Of a DNA stretch of 64,000 bases, positions 26,326 to 36,110 are shown in pieces (the first letter of the stretch is position 1; every line of letters begins with the position of its first letter). The notes beneath the pieces are model-generated. The model saw only the letters and a list, made by a program, of their open reading frames with translations. It ran no database searches and was not told the origin of the DNA. The DNA comes from an uncultured Phycicoccus sp. (lineage in GTDB: Bacteria > Actinomycetota > Actinomycetes > Actinomycetales > Dermatophilaceae). The translations under genes were made by a program, and so were the position numbers. The DNA lies in NCBI RefSeq assembly GCF_947495705.1, contig NZ_CANLZR010000003.1, positions 248,001 to 312,000 of the forward strand, given 5' to 3'.

Positions 26326-27873
26326 GTGCGCATCGGCGTCCCCCGCGAGTCCCGGCCCGGCGAGACGCGGGTCGCCGCGACCCCGAAGACCGTCGAGCAG
26401 CTGGTCGGGCTCGGGTACACCGTCTTCGTCCAGCGCGGCGCCGGCCGTGCCGCCAGCTTCGACGACGACTCCTACCTCACCGCCGGGGCCGACGTCATCG
26501 ACGACGCGGTGTGGAAAGCCGACGTCGTCCTCAAGGTCAACGCCCCCAGCGACGTCGAGATCGCCCTGCTGCGACCCGGCCAGATCCTCGCCTCCCTCCT
26601 GTCGCCCGCGCTCGAGCCGGCGCTCATCGAGAAGCTCGCGGCCCGCGGGGTCACCGCCCTGGCGATGGACGCCGTCCCCCGCATCTCGCGTGCCCAGTCG
26701 CTCGACGTGTTGTCGTCGATGGCCAACATCGGCGGGTACCGCGCGGTCGTCGAGGCGGCCCACGAGTTCGGGTCGTTCTTCACCGGCCAGGTCACCGCGG
26801 CCGGCAAGGTGCCGCCCGCGAAGGTCCTGGTCGTCGGCGCGGGGGTCGCGGGGCTGGCCGCCATCGGCACGGCGAGCAGCCTGGGGGCCGTCGTCCGGGC
26901 CTTCGACGCCCGCCCCGAGGTCGCCGAGCAGGTCGAGTCGATGGGGGCCGAGTTCCTGCGCATCGACGTCGCCGACGACGGTCCGTCCGCCGACGGCTAC
27001 GCCCGGGAGACGAGCGAGGACTTCGACGCCAAGGCCGCCGCGCTGTACGCCGAGCAGGCGCGGGACGTCGACATCGTCATCACGACCGCGCTCATTCCGG
27101 GGCGCCCGGCGCCGCGCCTGTTCACCGAGGAGATGGTCGCCTCGATGAAGCCGGGGTCGGTCGTCGTCGACATGGCCGCGGCCAACGGCGGGAACGTGGC
27201 CGGCACTGTCGCCGGGCAGAAGGTCGTCACCGACCACGGCGTCACCATCCTCGGGTACACCGACCTCCCGGGCCGCCTGCCCACCCAGGCCTCGCAGCTC
27301 TTCGGGACCAACCTCGTCAACCTGCTCAAGCTGCTGACCCCGGACAAGGACGGCGAGGCCCACCTCGACCTCGACGACGTCGTGCAGCGCGGCATGACCG
27401 TCGTCCGCGACGGCGAGGTGCTGTGGCCGCCGCCGCCGGTCCAGGTCTCGGCTGCTCCCACCCCGGGCACGGATGTCGCGCCCCCCGCTCCGATGTCGCA
27501 CGTGAAGCAGCCGATGTCCTCGACCAGGAAGCTCGGCATCGCGGCTGCCGCCGCCGTCCTGTTCCTCCTCGTGTCGACGTTCGCGCCCGCCCCGTTCCTC
27601 GGTCACTTCCTCGTCTTCATGCTCTCGGTCGTCATCGGGTTCTACGTCATCCGCAACGTCCATCACGCGCTGCACACCCCGCTCATGTCGGTGACCAACG
27701 CGATCAGCGGCATCATCGTCGTCGGCGCCCTGCTGCAGGTGGGGCACGACAGCGTGTGGGTCTCGGTCCTCGCCTTCGTCGGGATCCTCGTCGCGAGCAT
27801 CAACGTCTTCGGCGGGTTCCGGGTGACCGCGCGAATGCTCGGCATGTTCAGCCGCGAGGGGGCCACCCGATGA
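26326..27873 (+). CDS. pntA: Proton-translocating NAD(P) transhydrogenase, fused alpha subunit
   Basis: 515 residues joining the NAD-binding dI domain ([51 protein letters not shown] with the Rossmann glycines, [17 protein letters not shown]) to a four-pass C-terminal membrane dII-alpha part ([34 protein letters not shown]). In M. tuberculosis these are separate genes (pntAa, pntAb); here they are one reading frame. A GTG start follows GGAGAGGAAG. It overlaps pntB by four bases. The complex couples hydride transfer between NADH and NADP+ to proton flow. Confidence 0.95.
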   Translation: MRIGVPRESRPGETRVAATPKTVEQLVGLGYTVFVQRGAGRAASFDDDSYLTAGADVIDDAVWKADVVLKVNAPSDVEIALLRPGQILASLLSPALEPALIEKLAARGVTALAMDAVPRISRAQSLDVLSSMANIGGYRAVVEAAHEFGSFFTGQVTAAGKVPPAKVLVVGAGVAGLAAIGTASSLGAVVRAFDARPEVAEQVESMGAEFLRIDVADDGPSADGYARETSEDFDAKAAALYAEQARDVDIVITTALIPGRPAPRLFTEEMVASMKPGSVVVDMAAANGGNVAGTVAGQKVVTDHGVTILGYTDLPGRLPTQASQLFGTNLVNLLKLLTPDKDGEAHLDLDDVVQRGMTVVRDGEVLWPPPPVQVSAAPTPGTDVAPPAPMSHVKQPMSSTRKLGIAAAAAVLFLLVSTFAPAPFLGHFLVFMLSVVIGFYVIRNVHHALHTPLMSVTNAISGIIVVGALLQVGHDSVWVSVLAFVGILVASINVFGGFRVTARMLGMFSREGATR

Positions 27874-29270
27874 GCGCCACCCTCGTCCAGGGCGCCTACA
27901 TCGTCGCCGGACTCCTCTTCATCCTGGCCCTGGCCGGCCTCTCCCGGCACGAGACCGCCCGGTCCGGAAACCGCTACGGCATCGCCGGCATGGCCCTGGC
28001 GCTCGTCGCCACCGTCCTCGCGGCCACCGCGGGGGAGGACGGGTCCGGTGGGCTCGGGTTCCTGCTCATCGTCGCCGCGATGGGGATCGGTGCCGTCATC
28101 GGCCTCGACCGCGCCCGCAAGGTCGAGATGACGGGGATGCCCGAGCTCATCGCGCTGCTCCACAGCTTCGTCGGGCTCGCGGCCGTGCTCGTCGGCTGGA
28201 ACAGCTCGTACGAGCAGACCCCGTACCCGACGATCCACGACATCGAGGTCTTCGTCGGCGTCTTCATCGGCGCGGTCACCTTCACCGGCTCGATCGTCGC
28301 GTTCCTCAAGCTGTCGGCGCGCATCCCGTCGCGGCCGCTCATGCTGCCGTACCGGAACTGGCTCAACGTCGGGGCGCTGGCCCTGTTCTTCGTGCTCACC
28401 GCCGTCTACCTCGCCGTGCCGGAGTCCTCGGTGTTCGTGCGGCACCTGCTGCTGGGGGTCGTCACGATCCTCGCGCTGGCCCTCGGGTGGCACCTCGTCG
28501 CCTCGATCGGCGGCGGCGACATGCCCGTCGTCGTCTCGATGCTCAACAGCTACTCGGGCTGGGCGGCGGCCGCGGCCGGGTTCCTCCTCAGCAACGACCT
28601 GCTCATCATCACCGGTGCGCTCGTCGGCTCCTCGGGTGCCTACCTCAGCTACATCATGTGCCGGGCGATGAACCGGTCCTTCATCTCGGTCATCGCCGGG
28701 GGCTTCGGGGTCGAGGGCGGCACGGCCGCCGCGGACGCCGACTACGGGGACCACCGCGAGATCACCGCCACCGGTGTCGCCGAGCTGCTCGCCGGCGCCT
28801 CCTCGGTGCTCATCACGCCCGGCTACGGCATGGCGGTGGCGCAGGCGCAGTACCCCGTCGCCTCCCTCACGAGCACGCTCCGCGAGCGGGGGGTCGATGT
28901 GCGGTTCGGGATCCACCCCGTCGCAGGCCGGCTGCCCGGGCACATGAACGTCCTCCTCGCCGAGGCGAAGGTGCCGTACGACATCGTCCTCGAGATGGAC
29001 GAGGTCAACGACGACCTCGCCGACACCGACGTCGTCCTCGTCATCGGCGCCAACGACACCGTCAACCCGTCCGCCGCCGAGGACCCGTCCTCGCCCATCG
29101 CCGGCATGCCGGTGCTGCGGGTGTGGGAGGCGAACGACGTCATCGTCTTCAAGCGGTCGATGGCCACCGGGTACGCCGGCGTGCAGAACCCGCTGTTCTT
29201 CCGCGAGAACACCCAGATGCTCTTCGGCGACGCCAAGGAGCGGGTCGAGGACATCCTCAAGGCCCTCTGA
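27870..29270 (+). CDS. pntB: NAD(P) transhydrogenase, beta subunit
   Basis: 466 residues. The N-terminal half is membrane-embedded dII-beta ([43 protein letters not shown]), and the C-terminal dIII NADP-binding domain shows [47 protein letters not shown] and [10 protein letters not shown]. It is complete at the normal length and completes the pntAB operon supplying NADPH. Confidence 0.95.
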   Translation: MSATLVQGAYIVAGLLFILALAGLSRHETARSGNRYGIAGMALALVATVLAATAGEDGSGGLGFLLIVAAMGIGAVIGLDRARKVEMTGMPELIALLHSFVGLAAVLVGWNSSYEQTPYPTIHDIEVFVGVFIGAVTFTGSIVAFLKLSARIPSRPLMLPYRNWLNVGALALFFVLTAVYLAVPESSVFVRHLLLGVVTILALALGWHLVASIGGGDMPVVVSMLNSYSGWAAAAAGFLLSNDLLIITGALVGSSGAYLSYIMCRAMNRSFISVIAGGFGVEGGTAAADADYGDHREITATGVAELLAGASSVLITPGYGMAVAQAQYPVASLTSTLRERGVDVRFGIHPVAGRLPGHMNVLLAEAKVPYDIVLEMDEVNDDLADTDVVLVIGANDTVNPSAAEDPSSPIAGMPVLRVWEANDVIVFKRSMATGYAGVQNPLFFRENTQMLFGDAKERVEDILKAL

Positions 29271-29344
29271 CCGCCCGGGCCGTGAGGGGGCTCCCCACGG
29301 GACGCCGTCAGCGCCGCCCCCCCGGCCTCGGTAGGCTGCCGGGC

Positions 29345-30457
29345 GTGAGCGAGCCCATCACCTATGCCGCGGCCGGGGTCGACGTCGAGGCCGGCGACAA
29401 GGCCGTCGAGCTGATGAAGGCCTCCGTGCGCCGGGCCACCCGCCCGGAGGTGCTCGGCGGGCTCGGCGGGTTCGCCGGGATGTTCGACGCCAGCGGCCTG
29501 GCCGCCTACCGCCGGCCGGTCCTCGCCACGTCCACCGACGGGGTCGGCACGAAGGTCGCCATCGCCCAGGCCCTGGACCGGCACGACACGATCGGCTTCG
29601 ACCTCGTCGGCATGGTCGTCGACGACATCGTCGTGTGCGGCGCCGAGGCGCTGTTCATGACCGACTACATCGCCTGCGGCAAGGTCGTGCCGGAGCGGAT
29701 CGCGGCCATCGTCTCGGGCATCGCGGCCGCCTGCGAGCAGGCCCGCGTGGCCCTCGTCGGCGGCGAGACCGCGGAGCACCCGGGGCTGCTCGGGCCCGAC
29801 GATTACGACGTCGCCGGCGCTGCCACCGGCGTCGTCGAGCACGACGACGTCCTCGGCCCGCAGCGCGTCGCGGTCGGCGACGTCGTCCTTGCCCTGGCCT
29901 CGAGCGGCCTGCACTCCAACGGCTACTCGCTCGTGCGCCGGGTCGTCGCCCACGCCGGCTGGGCCCTGGACCGGCACGTCGACGAGTTCGGCCGCACCCT
30001 CGGCGAGGAGCTGCTCGAGCCCACCCGCGTCTACGCCGCCGACCTGCTCGACCTCGTCCGCTCCGACGGCATCGACGTGCACGCCCTGTCGCACGTCACC
30101 GGCGGTGGGCTCGCGGCCAACCTCGCCCGGGTGCTGCCGGACTCCGTGCACGCCCGGCTCGACCGCGCCACGTGGACGCCCCCGCCGGTGTTCACCACCG
30201 TCGGGGCCCTCGGCAGGGTGCCGCGCGCGGACCTGGAGCGCACCCTGAACATGGGGGTCGGCTTCGTGGCCGTCCTCCCGGCCGACTCCGTCGACGACGC
30301 GACCGCCCACCTCGCGGCCCGCGGCATCGACACCTGGGTCATTGGCGAGGTGTCCGGCGCGGACGCCGCCGAGCAGGCCACGGGCGAGGTCGTGCGCGGA
30401 GCCAAGGGTGTCGACGGCGGCTCCGTCGAGCTCGTCGGCGACCACCCGGGCGCCTGA
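29345..30457 (+). CDS. purM: Phosphoribosylformylglycinamidine cyclo-ligase
   Basis: 370 residues. TYAAAGVDVEAGDKAVELMK, GGFAGMF, TSTDGVGTKVAIA, MVVDDIVVCGAEALFMTDYI, GGETAEHPG and NMGVGFV are the PurM/AIR-synthetase signatures. It closes the imidazole ring in purine synthesis using ATP. The usual actinobacterial upstream neighbour purF is not present; pntB precedes it instead. Downstream DUF3073 and the amino-acid dehydrogenase, often next to purM in Streptomyces, are 4 kb away. GTG start. Its stop is 10 bases from the convergent nuclease gene. Confidence 0.95.
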   Translation: MSEPITYAAAGVDVEAGDKAVELMKASVRRATRPEVLGGLGGFAGMFDASGLAAYRRPVLATSTDGVGTKVAIAQALDRHDTIGFDLVGMVVDDIVVCGAEALFMTDYIACGKVVPERIAAIVSGIAAACEQARVALVGGETAEHPGLLGPDDYDVAGAATGVVEHDDVLGPQRVAVGDVVLALASSGLHSNGYSLVRRVVAHAGWALDRHVDEFGRTLGEELLEPTRVYAADLLDLVRSDGIDVHALSHVTGGGLAANLARVLPDSVHARLDRATWTPPPVFTTVGALGRVPRADLERTLNMGVGFVAVLPADSVDDATAHLAARGIDTWVIGEVSGADAAEQATGEVVRGAKGVDGGSVELVGDHPGA

Positions 30458-30467
30458 GCCGCCGGGC

Positions 30468-31625
30468 TCAGCCCCAGATGGAGGCCGCCCACTCCGGGTG
30501 GTCGATGAAGGGGTTGCGGTTGCCCTGCCAGGTCGAGTGGATGCGGTCGTTGCGGCGCATCTCGAAGGTGTCGACCGGGTCGGCCGCGTTCCACGCCAGC
30601 AGCACCGACAGCCGCCCCATGAACGGCGCGCTGCCGTTGCCGACCGCGTCGTTGGGCTCGAGGTCGGGCCAGCCGTCGCCACCTTCGTAGCGGACGGCCA
30701 TGTAGAGGATCATCCTGGCCACGTCGCCCTTGACCGCGTCGCGTGGCTCGAAGGAGTCGATGTCGGTGAGGCAGCCGCCGCACTGGCTGACGGTGCCGCC
30801 GCCGGTGTCGAAGTCCTTGTTGCCGCGCGCACTGTTGACGGTGACGTCCTCGGGGCGCAGGTGGTGCACGTCGGTCCCCGGCCCGGTGGCCGTGCCGAAG
30901 TCACCGTGCGACTTGGCCCAGACGTGCTCACGGTTCCAGTCGTCGACGCCGCCGCCGTTGGTCGACTTCGGCAGCGACAGCCCGGAGTAGAGCGTGCGGA
31001 TGTTGTTCGTGTTGGCGGGGTCCTGGTCGGTGTCCTTAAGTGCGGTCCACACCTGGTCGTAGGTGAGCTTCGTCTGGTCGTCGATGATGTCGTGCAGCGA
31101 GGCCTTGAGCGCCGCTCCGGACTTGCCCATGGCGGGGGCGTAGTACGTGCTGTCCCAGGGGCTCGTCCCGCCAGGCGGTGGGTCGCTGGGGCTGCCGACC
31201 GTCGCGAACGCCGTCGTGCCGGTCATCCCGGGGTGCGAGAAGTAGGCGGTGAGCTTCCCGGTGACGTCGATCTGGCGGCCCTTGAGGCCGGGGTTGGACT
31301 TCAGCCCCCACTGGGCCCGGAAGGCCGACGGGATCTGGACGTAGAGCATCGACGCCGTGTTCGTCGTGCCCGCGGAGTCGGCGATCGCCAGGGCGTAGTC
31401 GTTCGGGTAGTTCGAGGTGACGACGGTGTTCGTCGCGGTCGGCTGACCCACGACGTACCCCCGGACGGTCTGCGTCGACCCGTCCTGGCCGGCGACGGCC
31501 TGAGCGACGGTCAGCGGCGCCGCCGCCTGGGAGGCCGGGGCCGTCAGGCCGAGGGAGAACAGGAGGGCGGTCACGAGGGCGAGCCACGGGGTCGGGCCCC
31601 GGCGTCGGCGGCAGTCGATGGTCAC
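30468..31625 (-). CDS. Secreted endonuclease I-family nuclease with OB-fold domain
   Basis: 385 residues. A signal peptide (LALVTALLFSLGLTAPASQA) is followed by an OB-fold region (about 40-140: TVRGYVVGQPTATN, DYALAIADSAG, GKLTAYFSHPG) and an endonuclease I domain (about 165-385) with DDWNREHVWAKSHGDFG, DVHHLRPEDVTVNSARGNKDFD and RNDRIHSTWQGNRNPFIDHPE. The His-Asn metal-finger residues (HVWAKS, HHL, N) are intact, so an extracellular, non-specific DNase is likely. A GTG at 31625 is used. Convergent with purM. Confidence 0.9.
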   Translation of the reverse strand: MTIDCRRRRGPTPWLALVTALLFSLGLTAPASQAAAPLTVAQAVAGQDGSTQTVRGYVVGQPTATNTVVTSNYPNDYALAIADSAGTTNTASMLYVQIPSAFRAQWGLKSNPGLKGRQIDVTGKLTAYFSHPGMTGTTAFATVGSPSDPPPGGTSPWDSTYYAPAMGKSGAALKASLHDIIDDQTKLTYDQVWTALKDTDQDPANTNNIRTLYSGLSLPKSTNGGGVDDWNREHVWAKSHGDFGTATGPGTDVHHLRPEDVTVNSARGNKDFDTGGGTVSQCGGCLTDIDSFEPRDAVKGDVARMILYMAVRYEGGDGWPDLEPNDAVGNGSAPFMGRLSVLLAWNAADPVDTFEMRRNDRIHSTWQGNRNPFIDHPEWAASIWG

Positions 31626-31805
31626 GCTCCCAGACCCTGCACCAGCGGGCCCGTTCCCGCTCGCCGGGCGGGCGGCCTGCGGGTGAACCTCTGGTCAGGG
31701 TTGTCCCAGGGGGCGGTCAGCGGTCGGTCAACCGGGGTCGCCTCGGCGGCACGACTGAGTAGCGGAACTCATGACGCGGCGCCGCTATCCCGCCACGCTG
31801 GCGTC

Positions 31806-32198
31806 ATGAGCACCTCGAGCGCCTTCCCCGCCCCGGCCGGGCCGCGGCACGCCGCCGACCTCCCGTACCGGTACGCCCGGGCGCGGCGCTGGGCGGTCGG
31901 CGTCCTCCTGGCCGGGACCCTGGCCGCGTTCGCCTACCTGGCGGCGGTCCTCGCCGCGGTGTGGCTCGTCGCCTCGGCCTACGACGCCCTGACCGCCGGC
32001 AGCCTGGCCCGGCTCGACGTCGTCGCAGCCGCTGCGGACCTGGCCCCCGGGCTCCTCGTCGGATGGTGCACCGGACTCGCGATGGTGAGCGTGCTGGCGC
32101 GGGGCGAGGGGATCGGACCCCGGACGGCCGGCGTCGCCGCCGGCAGCGTCGGCGTACTGGCCGGCGTCGTGGTGCTCCGGCTCACCGGGGTCCTCTGA
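31806..32198 (+). CDS. Small membrane protein, unknown
   Basis: 130 residues with a soluble N-terminus (about 1-30), then hydrophobic segments AVGVLLAGTLAAFAYLAAVL, AAVWLVASAYDALTAG, LAPGLLVGWCTGLAMVSVL and VAAGSVGVLAGVVVLRL. No family recognised. It is divergent from the nuclease (180-bp gap with nothing clear in it) and convergent with the isochorismatase across element C. Confidence 0.6.
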   Translation: MSTSSAFPAPAGPRHAADLPYRYARARRWAVGVLLAGTLAAFAYLAAVLAAVWLVASAYDALTAGSLARLDVVAAAADLAPGLLVGWCTGLAMVSVLARGEGIGPRTAGVAAGSVGVLAGVVVLRLTGVL

Positions 32199-32260
32199 CC
32201 CGGGTCCCCCGCGAGGCCCAGTGCACCCATCCGCCGGTGCCCCGCGCCCGGGACGCCAGC

Positions 32261-32353
32261 TTTCTCGGGTGACCCGAGAAAGCCGCGCTCCACCCCGGAA
32301 GGGTTCCCCTGCGAAGTGCTGGGTTCTCGGGTGACCCGATAAATCCGCGCTCC
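32261..32353. repeat. Tandem pair of GGGTGACCC palindromes (element C)
   Basis: The first palindrome (32261-32281) is perfect around a central G; its core is CTCGGGTGACCCGAG. The second (32324-32342) has one mismatch (CGATAA in place of CGAGAA). Each is followed by CCGCGCTCC, so the two blocks form a 62-base direct repeat with 27 of 29 positions equal. From first to last palindrome base the span is 82. It lies between convergent genes and may act as a terminator. Confidence 0.75.
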
Positions 32354-32361
32354 GGCGGGGC

Positions 32362-32889
32362 TCAGGTGATGGTGATCTGCGGCCCGAACAGCGCCATCGT
32401 CGCGAGCGCGTGCTCGTGGCTCTCCTGGGTCGACCCGGCGCACGCGTCCGCGACGAGCTCGATCGTCACCCCGGCGTCGGCCATCGGCAGCGCGGTCGAG
32501 ATGACGCAGCAGTCGGTGGCGACCCCGGCCAGCGTGACCCGCGCCTCGGGCCCCACGAGGTCGGCGAGCACCGGCCACTTCCCGAAGGTGCCCGCGGTGA
32601 CCACCTGCCCCCCGACGTCGTCCAGCTCGGGCACGACCGCGTACAGGGGGTCGTCGCCGGGGACCAGGGCGAACGGCCACTCGTCGTAGTACGGCTCCCA
32701 GGACCCCCCGAGCGAGGGGTCGGCGACGAACCGGGTGACGACGGTGCGGTCGGGGCCGAACTCGCGGGCCAGCGCCACCATGTGCGGGACGGCGTCGGCG
32801 AACAGCGGCGACCCCCAGGGCGAGGCCGCCGGGTCCGCGAAGACGACCTGCGGGTCGACGATGACGAGCCAGCCGTCGCGGGTCGGCAT
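32362..32889 (-). CDS. Isochorismatase-family cysteine hydrolase
   Basis: 175 residues. The catalytic triad is visible: Asp in LVIVDPQVVFAD, Lys in AGTFGKWPVLADL and Cys in GVATDCCVISTALPMADAG; the cis-peptide region follows this Cys. The family cleaves amide or vinyl-ether bonds in compounds such as nicotinamide, carbamoyl groups or biuret. It overlaps the NCS1 permease gene (ATGA), so a transported nucleobase-like or amide substrate is a fair inference. Confidence 0.88.
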   Translation of the reverse strand: MPTRDGWLVIVDPQVVFADPAASPWGSPLFADAVPHMVALAREFGPDRTVVTRFVADPSLGGSWEPYYDEWPFALVPGDDPLYAVVPELDDVGGQVVTAGTFGKWPVLADLVGPEARVTLAGVATDCCVISTALPMADAGVTIELVADACAGSTQESHEHALATMALFGPQITIT

Positions 32890-34430
32890 CAGGCGACCGG
32901 CTCGGTGGCCGACACCCGGGCTCCCGCGGCGCGCTCCTGCCGGCGGACGGTGGCGCGCCGGGCGACGAACGTGACGCCGAACCCGAGCGCGAGCGCGAGG
33001 AGCACCCCGATGTTCGAGTACGGCCACGCGCCGTCCCAGTACGGGCCGCCGTCCGCGGCGGAGACGAAGGTGCCGAGGCCGAGCGGCTCGAGCAGATAGC
33101 CCTGCCAGTTGTTCCACGCCGCGTCCTCGGCGAACGCGTTGACGACCAGGCCCCAGCCGATGACGGACGCGCCGGCCATCGTGCCGATCGAGACCCAGTC
33201 CCACGAGCCGTAGCGGCCGCGTTGGTCGAACAGCGCCTCGGCGCCGTCGGGCCCGGCGTCGTAGTCCTCCCTGCGCAGCGCGAGGTCGGCGATGAAGATG
33301 CCGGCCCACGCCGCCAGCGGCACCCCGAGGGTGATGAGGAAGGACTGGAAGGGCCCGAGGAAGCTCTGCGCGAAGAAGACGACCCAGACCGTGCCGAGGG
33401 TGAGGATGACGCCGTCGACCGCGGCCGCTGCGGGCCGCGGGATGCGGACCCCGAGCGAGAGCAGGGTCAGGCCGGAGGAGTAGATCCCCAGGACGGCGCC
33501 GGAGACGAGGGAGAGGATGACGGCCACGAGGAACGGGACGAGGAACCAGGTCGGCAGCACCGTCGCGAGGGTGCCGATGGGGTCGTTGGGGATGCCGTTG
33601 AGCACCGTCTCGTCCGAGGCCGCGAGCATGAGCCCGAACAGGACGAGAAGCACCGGCGCGGTGGCGCCGCCGATGGTGTTCCACAGCACGATGGACCCGC
33701 CCGAGGCGTCGCGCCGCTGGTAGCGGGACCAGTCGGCGGCGATGTTGATCCAGCCGAGGCCGAAGCCGGTCATCAGCATGACGAACGCGCCGACGACGGC
33801 CTGGGGCGGACCGGCCGGGACAGCGGCCACGGCGGACCAGTCGATGCTGCCGGAGGCCACGACGATGAACAGCACCGTGACGATGCCGGTGACCCAGGTG
33901 AGGACCGACTGCATCGCCATGATGATGTGGTAGCCGGCGACCGACGCCGTGACGATGAGCGTCGCGACGACGACGGCCGCGACGACCTTCGTGCCGGTCC
34001 CGCCGCCCCAGCCGAGCCGCTCGAAGATCGTCGAGGTGGCGAGGACGGCGAGGATCGCGAGGAAGGTCTCCCAGCCGATGGAGACCAGCCAGGAGAGGAC
34101 CCCCGGGACCTTCTGCCCGACGACGCCGAACGAGGCCCGCGACAGGATCATCGTCGGGGCCGACCCGCGCTTCCCGCCGACCGCGACGAGCCCGCAGAGC
34201 AGGAACGAGACGACGATCCCGATGACCGTGACGACGGCGCCCTGCCAGAACGAGACGCCGAACTGGAGGACGAAGGCGGCGTAGGAGATGCCGAAGACCG
34301 AGACGTTGGCCGCGAACCACGGCCAGAAGAGGTCACGGGGCCGCGCGGTGCGCTCGGCCTCGTCGATGATCTCGATCCCGGTGGTCTCGAGGCCGAGACG
34401 CGGGGCCTCGGTGGTGGTGGGAGCACTCAT
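32889..34430 (-). CDS. NCS1-family nucleobase:cation symporter (CodB-like)
   Basis: 513 residues with about 12 membrane segments. PRDLFWPWFAANVSVFGISYA, the conserved WF...N of segment 1, and FGLGWINIAADWSRYQRR match NCS1 purine/cytosine permeases. The substrate is not predictable but members carry cytosine, purines, allantoin, hydantoins or thiamine. It is the first gene of a two-gene operon with the isochorismatase hydrolase. The gene is divergently placed with respect to nothing nearby; DUF3073 follows upstream on the same strand. Confidence 0.92.
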   Translation of the reverse strand: MSAPTTTEAPRLGLETTGIEIIDEAERTARPRDLFWPWFAANVSVFGISYAAFVLQFGVSFWQGAVVTVIGIVVSFLLCGLVAVGGKRGSAPTMILSRASFGVVGQKVPGVLSWLVSIGWETFLAILAVLATSTIFERLGWGGGTGTKVVAAVVVATLIVTASVAGYHIIMAMQSVLTWVTGIVTVLFIVVASGSIDWSAVAAVPAGPPQAVVGAFVMLMTGFGLGWINIAADWSRYQRRDASGGSIVLWNTIGGATAPVLLVLFGLMLAASDETVLNGIPNDPIGTLATVLPTWFLVPFLVAVILSLVSGAVLGIYSSGLTLLSLGVRIPRPAAAAVDGVILTLGTVWVVFFAQSFLGPFQSFLITLGVPLAAWAGIFIADLALRREDYDAGPDGAEALFDQRGRYGSWDWVSIGTMAGASVIGWGLVVNAFAEDAAWNNWQGYLLEPLGLGTFVSAADGGPYWDGAWPYSNIGVLLALALGFGVTFVARRATVRRQERAAGARVSATEPVA

Positions 34431-34521
34431 GGGCCGAGCATGGCACGCCGCGCGAGCCCGTGGCGGGACCGGTTCGCGGCAGCCCCGCGACGCGTGTCGC
34501 CGGGGGGAGGCAGAGGGGTTA

Positions 34522-34541
34522 GGCCGACGTCAACGTCGGCC
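34522..34541 (-). terminator. Hairpin overlapping the DUF3073 stop codon
   Basis: Perfect 8-bp stem GGCCGACG / CGTCGGCC with loop TCAA; the loop contains the DUF3073 stop codon (34530-34532). It would end the short transcript before the permease gene. Confidence 0.6.
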
Positions 34542-34718
34542 CGAGGCCCACGAGTCGTAGTCGTCCTCGTCGTCACGGCTGCGCTCGCTGGCGGAGTTGC
34601 CGTGACCGGACTGTGTGTGGAGTTCCTGCTCAAGCGCCGAGAGGTCGGTGTCGGGGCTGAAGTACTTCAGCTCGCGGGCGACCTTCGTCTGCTTGGCCTT
34701 AGCTCGGCCGCGCCCCAT
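34530..34718 (-). CDS. DUF3073 family small protein
   Basis: 62 residues, MGRGRAKAKQTKVARELKY at the start, then a Ser/Asp-rich acidic tail with DEDDYDSWASG. This N-terminus is the hallmark of DUF3073, a short basic-then-acidic actinobacterial protein of unknown function, commonly next to purM and a valine dehydrogenase gene in Streptomyces. Here those neighbours are present but purM is separated from it by a block of accessory genes. The upstream gap (34719-34898) has an ATCGTTGG/CCAACGAT dyad around 34822-34838 but no clear promoter. Confidence 0.92.
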   Translation of the reverse strand: MGRGRAKAKQTKVARELKYFSPDTDLSALEQELHTQSGHGNSASERSRDDEDDYDSWASGRR

Positions 34719-34898
34719 GGCGTGACCCCCTCGTGCGTCTGCCGGGGCGGCAACGCTGATGGGACGGCCCCGACTTCGGGGTCATCCCACGTCGCGGAGC
34801 GGCTCCGGGAATGGTGTGCTTATCGTGGGTCCAACGATACATGGGACTCGGGGGGTTCGGGGACGCCTCCGACGCACGGCCCGGTGTCGTCGGTCGAC

Positions 34899-35984
34899 CT
34901 ACAGGGCGTCGGACCGGTCCGCAGGCAGCCACGGGGCCGCGGAACCCCGGGCGATCCGCTGCTCGGCGAGCCGGTCGGCGGCCACCGCAGGGCTCACGCC
35001 GTCCTCGTCGGCCGCCTGCAGCACCGCCAGGGTGCTGTCGAAGATGGCCTGGGTCCGCGCCGCGGCCCGCTCCATGTCGAACCCCCGCAGTTCGTCACTG
35101 ACCTGGATGACCCCGCCGGCGTTGACGAGGAAGTCCGGGGTGTAGACGATGCCGCGAGCCGCCATCCGCTCCGCGCTGTAGGTGCTGGCCAGCTGGTTGT
35201 TGGCGCCGCCGCAGACGATCGCCGCCCGCAGCCCCGCCACGGTGTCGTCGTCGAGGGCCCCACCCAGGGCGTTGGGGCTGAAGACGTCGAGCGCGGACCG
35301 GGCCAGGTCCTCGGCGTCGCCGGCGACGTTCACCTCCGGGTGCTTCTCGACGAGCCGGCGCACGGCATCGCCGTCGACGTCGGTGACCGTCAGCTCGGCG
35401 CCGTCCTCGAGCAGGTGCTCGGCGAGCCGCGACCCGACCTTGCCGATCCCGGCGATGCCGACGTGGCGGCCCGCGAGCGTCGGTTCGCCCCACACGTGCT
35501 GCGCCGCCGCCCGCATCCCCTGGAAGACCCCGAGCGCCGTGAGCACCGACGAGTCGCCTGCGCCGCCGCGCTCGGGGGAGCGGCCGGTGGCCCACCGGGT
35601 CTCCTCGGCGATGACGTCCATGTCGGTGACGTAGGTGCCGACGTCGCAGGCCGTGACGTAGCGCCCCCCGAGGGACTCGACGAACCGGCCGTAGGCCCGC
35701 AGCAGGGCAGGGGTCTTCGTGGTGGCGGGGTCCCCGACGATGACGGCCTTGCCGCCCCCGTGCGCGAGCCCCGCGAGCGCGTTCTTGTACGACATGGCCC
35801 GCGACAGGCGCAGCGCGTCGGCGACGGCCGAGTCCATCGTCGGGTAGGGGTGGAACCGGGTCCCGCCGAGGCCCGGCCCGAGGGCGGTGGAGTGCAGCGC
35901 GATGACTGCACGGAGCCCGGTGGCGGGGTCGGAGCAGAAGACGACCTGTTCGTGTCCGACGAGGTCGATGAGGTCGGTGGCCAT
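34899..35984 (-). CDS. Leucine/phenylalanine/valine dehydrogenase
   Basis: 361 residues of the amino-acid dehydrogenase family. The glycine-rich site [15 protein letters not shown] holds the catalytic Lys, with another in [10 protein letters not shown]; the NAD-binding Rossmann region reads [21 protein letters not shown], and [15 protein letters not shown] and CGGANNQL follow. It oxidatively deaminates branched or aromatic amino acids. Placement next to DUF3073 matches Streptomyces vdh, so valine dehydrogenase is likely. TAG stop; divergent from the M23 gene. Confidence 0.92.
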   Translation of the reverse strand: MATDLIDLVGHEQVVFCSDPATGLRAVIALHSTALGPGLGGTRFHPYPTMDSAVADALRLSRAMSYKNALAGLAHGGGKAVIVGDPATTKTPALLRAYGRFVESLGGRYVTACDVGTYVTDMDVIAEETRWATGRSPERGGAGDSSVLTALGVFQGMRAAAQHVWGEPTLAGRHVGIAGIGKVGSRLAEHLLEDGAELTVTDVDGDAVRRLVEKHPEVNVAGDAEDLARSALDVFSPNALGGALDDDTVAGLRAAIVCGGANNQLASTYSAERMAARGIVYTPDFLVNAGGVIQVSDELRGFDMERAAARTQAIFDSTLAVLQAADEDGVSPAVAADRLAEQRIARGSAAPWLPADRSDAL

Positions 35985-36072
35985 GGGTTCCACCGTAGAC
36001 CGCGGGCCGGCATCGGGCTCGAAGCGAGGTCGCAGCATCGGCGCAGGGCTCTGCCGCAGCGTGGGCGTCGAT

Positions 36073-36091
36073 CCCGGCCAGCGTGGCCGGG
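36073..36091 (+). promoter_or_regulatory. Short hairpin in the leader of the M23 gene
   Basis: CCCGGCCA-GCG-TGGCCGGG, an 8-bp stem with a 3-base loop, ends 19 bases before the ATG. I looked for a ydaO/c-di-AMP riboswitch in this 126-bp gap and do not see one. Confidence 0.4.
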
Positions 36092-36110
36092 CCGACCCAG
36101 GAGGATCCGA

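Noticed and set aside
30468-34430. Mobile element carrying the nuclease and permease block
   Set aside because: No transposase, integrase, attachment repeats or composition shift was found; only altered gene order is visible.
35985-36110. c-di-AMP (ydaO) riboswitch before the M23 peptidase
   Set aside because: The gap is short and has only an 8-bp hairpin; conserved ydaO motifs were not found.
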